From assembly GCF_003855495.1 (NCBI RefSeq), contig NZ_CP034087.1, positions 283,970 to 347,969 on the forward strand: 64,000 nt of DNA, in the 5' to 3' direction. The position numbers and the translations under genes are program-made. The number at the start of each line of letters is the position of its first letter. The first letter of the stretch is position 1. The stretch comes from Methylocystis rosea (GTDB taxonomy: Bacteria > Pseudomonadota > Alphaproteobacteria > Rhizobiales > Beijerinckiaceae). The notes under the pieces are model-generated. The model saw only the letters and a program-made list of their open reading frames with translations, did not search any database and was not told the DNA's origin. This document shows, one piece after another, positions 62,193 through 64,000 of the stretch.

Positions 62193-64000
62193 ATGGACGC
62201 AGAATGGACCGCAGGTAGGCATATGGCTCAGAATTCGACGCAGCCAGGATGGGATGCAGCCGCTCTCGCGACGCAATTGGACAAGATCGCCGAGCAGAGC
62301 CAGCGGCTCGTCCAGGACTTCCTGCGCGATCGGCCGGACATCTCGCAGCTCGGCATGGGCGATGTGACGACGCTACCCGGCGCTTTCATCGAACTGACGA
62401 CGAAGATGATGACCGATCCGGCCGCGATCGCCCGCACCCAGATCGATCTATTCAACGATAGCCTGCGCGTTTGGCAGACGACGGCCGAGCGCTTGATGGG
62501 GCATAGCGCCGGGACCGAGGAACCGCCGCAGGACAAGCGCTTCAAACATCCCGACTGGACCGAGAGCGTGGTCTTCAATTTCGTCAAAGAGAGCTATCTC
62601 ATTTGGGCCAAGGCTGTGCTCGCGGCGGTGCGCGGCGTCGAGGGGCTCGACCCGGCGACCGCGCGCAAGGTCGACTTCTATACGCGCCAGTTCGTCGACG
62701 CGCTCTCCCCGTCCAATTTCGTCGCAACCAATCCCGAGGTCCTCGCTGCGACGCTTGAGACTGGCGGACAGAATCTTCTCCGCGGACTCGAGAACCTGCT
62801 CGACGATTTGCAGCGCGGCAAGGGTCGGCTTTCGATCACCATGACCGACATGGGCGCGTTCCGCCTCGGTGACAATATAGCAGCGACGCCGGGCAAAGTC
62901 GTCTTCCAGAATGACCTGATGCAGCTCATCCAATATACGCCGGCGACGCCCGACGTGCGTCGCCGACCGCTGCTGATTGTGCCGCCGTGGATCAATAAAT
63001 TCTATGTGCTCGACCTGCAGCCGAAGAACTCCTTCATCAGATGGGCCGTTGACCAAGGCCACACGGTCTTTGTCATCTCCTGGGTCAATCCCGACGAGAA
63101 GCTGGCCGAGAAGAGCTTCGAGGACTACATGCAGGAGGGTCCGCTCGCAGCCCTCGACGCGATCGAGATGGCGACGGCCGAACGTTCAGTCAACGCCGTT
63201 GGTTATTGCCTAGGCGGCACGTTGCTCGCCTCGACCCTCGCCTATATGACCGCGCGCGGCGACGAGCGGATCGCCAGCGCCTCCTATTTCGTCACGCTTG
63301 TCGACTTCGCGGACGCCGGCGACATGGCCGTGTTCATCGACAATGAGCAGCTCGCTTCGCTCGATGAGCGCATGAAGGAGCGCGGCTATCTTGAGGCGCA
63401 GGACATGGCGATGTCGTTCAACATGCTGCGCTCGAACGATCTGATCTGGTCCTTTGTGGTGAGAAATTATCTCCTCGGCAGGGAGCATTTGCCGTTTGAC
63501 CTCCTTTACTGGAACGCCGACTCGACGCGCATGCCGGCGGCCATGCATTCTTTCTATCTGCGCAATATGTATCAGATGAATCTGCTGGCGAAGCCCGGCG
63601 GCATCCGCCTATACGACGTGCCGCTCGACCTGACGCAGATCACGACGCCGACCTTCATCCTGTCGACGCGGGAGGATCACATCGCCCCGTGGAAATCCAC
63701 CTATGCAGCTACCCACCTCTATAAGGGGCCGGTCAAATTCGTTCTAGCCGCCTCAGGCCATATGGCCGGGGTGATCAACGCGCCGGGCGGCAAGTACGGT
63801 CATTGGACCAACGATGACCTGCCGGCGACGCCCGACCAATGGCTCTCTGGCGCCACTGCGCAGCAGGGCTCGTGGTGGCCGATCTGGGACGAATGGGTGA
63901 CGGGCTTCGCCTCCGGCCGGATGCCCGCGCGCCAGCCCGGCGACGGCAGGCTGACCGTGATCGAGGACACGCCGGGCTCCTACGCCCGGGTGAGATCGGA
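62193..64000 (+). CDS. phaC: class I poly(3-hydroxyalkanoate) synthase (PhaC), running off the right edge
   Basis: The frame is open for ~602 codons to the window end. The enzyme polymerises (R)-3-hydroxyacyl-CoA (mainly 3-hydroxybutyryl-CoA) at granule surfaces. Visible features: N-terminal PhaC_N region, RRRPLLIVPPWINKFYVLDL, the lipase-like box NAVGYCLGGTLLA with the active-site Cys (residue 339 from 62193), LLYWNADSTRMPAAMHSFYL, the catalytic Asp in STREDHIAPWKSTY, and the His in LAASGHMAGVINAP. The start could be 62193 (AAGGA upstream) or the in-frame ATG 62223; the protein's end is outside the window. It begins 164 bases after the ISKra4 element. Confidence 0.95.
   Translation, partial: MDAEWTAGRHMAQNSTQPGWDAAALATQLDKIAEQSQRLVQDFLRDRPDISQLGMGDVTTLPGAFIELTTKMMTDPAAIARTQIDLFNDSLRVWQTTAERLMGHSAGTEEPPQDKRFKHPDWTESVVFNFVKESYLIWAKAVLAAVRGVEGLDPATARKVDFYTRQFVDALSPSNFVATNPEVLAATLETGGQNLLRGLENLLDDLQRGKGRLSITMTDMGAFRLGDNIAATPGKVVFQNDLMQLIQYTPATPDVRRRPLLIVPPWINKFYVLDLQPKNSFIRWAVDQGHTVFVISWVNPDEKLAEKSFEDYMQEGPLAALDAIEMATAERSVNAVGYCLGGTLLASTLAYMTARGDERIASASYFVTLVDFADAGDMAVFIDNEQLASLDERMKERGYLEAQDMAMSFNMLRSNDLIWSFVVRNYLLGREHLPFDLLYWNADSTRMPAAMHSFYLRNMYQMNLLAKPGGIRLYDVPLDLTQITTPTFILSTREDHIAPWKSTYAATHLYKGPVKFVLAASGHMAGVINAPGGKYGHWTNDDLPATPDQWLSGATAQQGSWWPIWDEWVTGFASGRMPARQPGDGRLTVIEDTPGSYARVRS

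Noticed and set aside
1-64000. CRISPR array, tRNA or rRNA genes
   Set aside because: No regularly spaced direct repeats and no recognisable tRNA/rRNA sequence were seen by eye on either strand; a covariance-model scan would be decisive for tRNAs.

Overview
The window looks like chromosome or megaplasmid DNA of an alphaproteobacterial, probably methanotrophic or methylotrophic, bacterium (Methylocystis/Methylosinus-like; this is an inference). The reasons are high GC content, an H4MPT-pathway formyltransferase/hydrolase subunit gene (fhcA), crotonyl-CoA carboxylase/reductase and propionyl-CoA carboxylase beta subunit (ethylmalonyl-CoA type assimilation), a class I PHA synthase, a DabAB inorganic-carbon system and a CopC/CopD copper cluster. 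No rRNA, tRNA or CRISPR array was seen.

Layout. 1-8000 is a patchwork: the 3' end of ilvD, a decayed bioD, intact pyrC with a DUF6671 gene, pccB, remnants of ppsA and of a second gene, then an orphan fhcA between the tail of fhcB and the first codons of fhcD, which are fused in frame to another ilvD fragment. 8000-18700 holds small unknown genes and a mostly minus-strand metabolic block (bioA, cysD, ccr, bioD, dabA, dabB). 18.7-20.7 kb has two NhaR-like LysR regulators sharing a 17-nt upstream motif. 21-26 kb is a DHA2/EmrB-type tripartite efflux operon plus a membrane protein gene.

26.6-42.5 kb reads as a metal/stress locus: a BASS-family transporter, two SmbP-like periplasmic proteins, a PepSY protein, a His-rich exported protein, FtsH, a PfkB sugar kinase and a 1201-residue fusion of a P-type ATPase with a periplasmic adaptor (membrane fusion) domain. 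One membrane-protein gene next to the fusion is broken by three insertions: an IS1380 element (TTAA duplication), an IS5 element (TAA duplication), and, inside that IS5 transposase, a 2058-bp serine-recombinase element with GT crossover dinucleotides. Removing all three restores a 216-codon frame.

42.5-62 kb is a mobile-element graveyard. A minimal Tn3-family transposon (38-bp inverted repeats, itself split by an IS701 element) sits between a truncated pfkB and a truncated diguanylate cyclase. An IS21 element has removed the middle of a CYTH/CHAD gene. A decayed Tn402/Tn5053-like tniAB pair follows. A copper cluster (DUF2946-like, His-rich outer-membrane protein, copC, copD) lies between that and a decayed IS6, a 97-bp tniB scrap and a decayed ISKra4-type element. 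phaC runs off the right edge.

Functional picture: the intact genes cover C1/C2 assimilation and storage (ccr, pccB, phaC, fhcA), CO2/bicarbonate supply (dabAB), biotin synthesis for the biotin-dependent carboxylase (bioA, bioD), copper and other metal handling, and drug efflux. The high density of IS copies, precise junctions and gene fragments shows repeated rearrangement.
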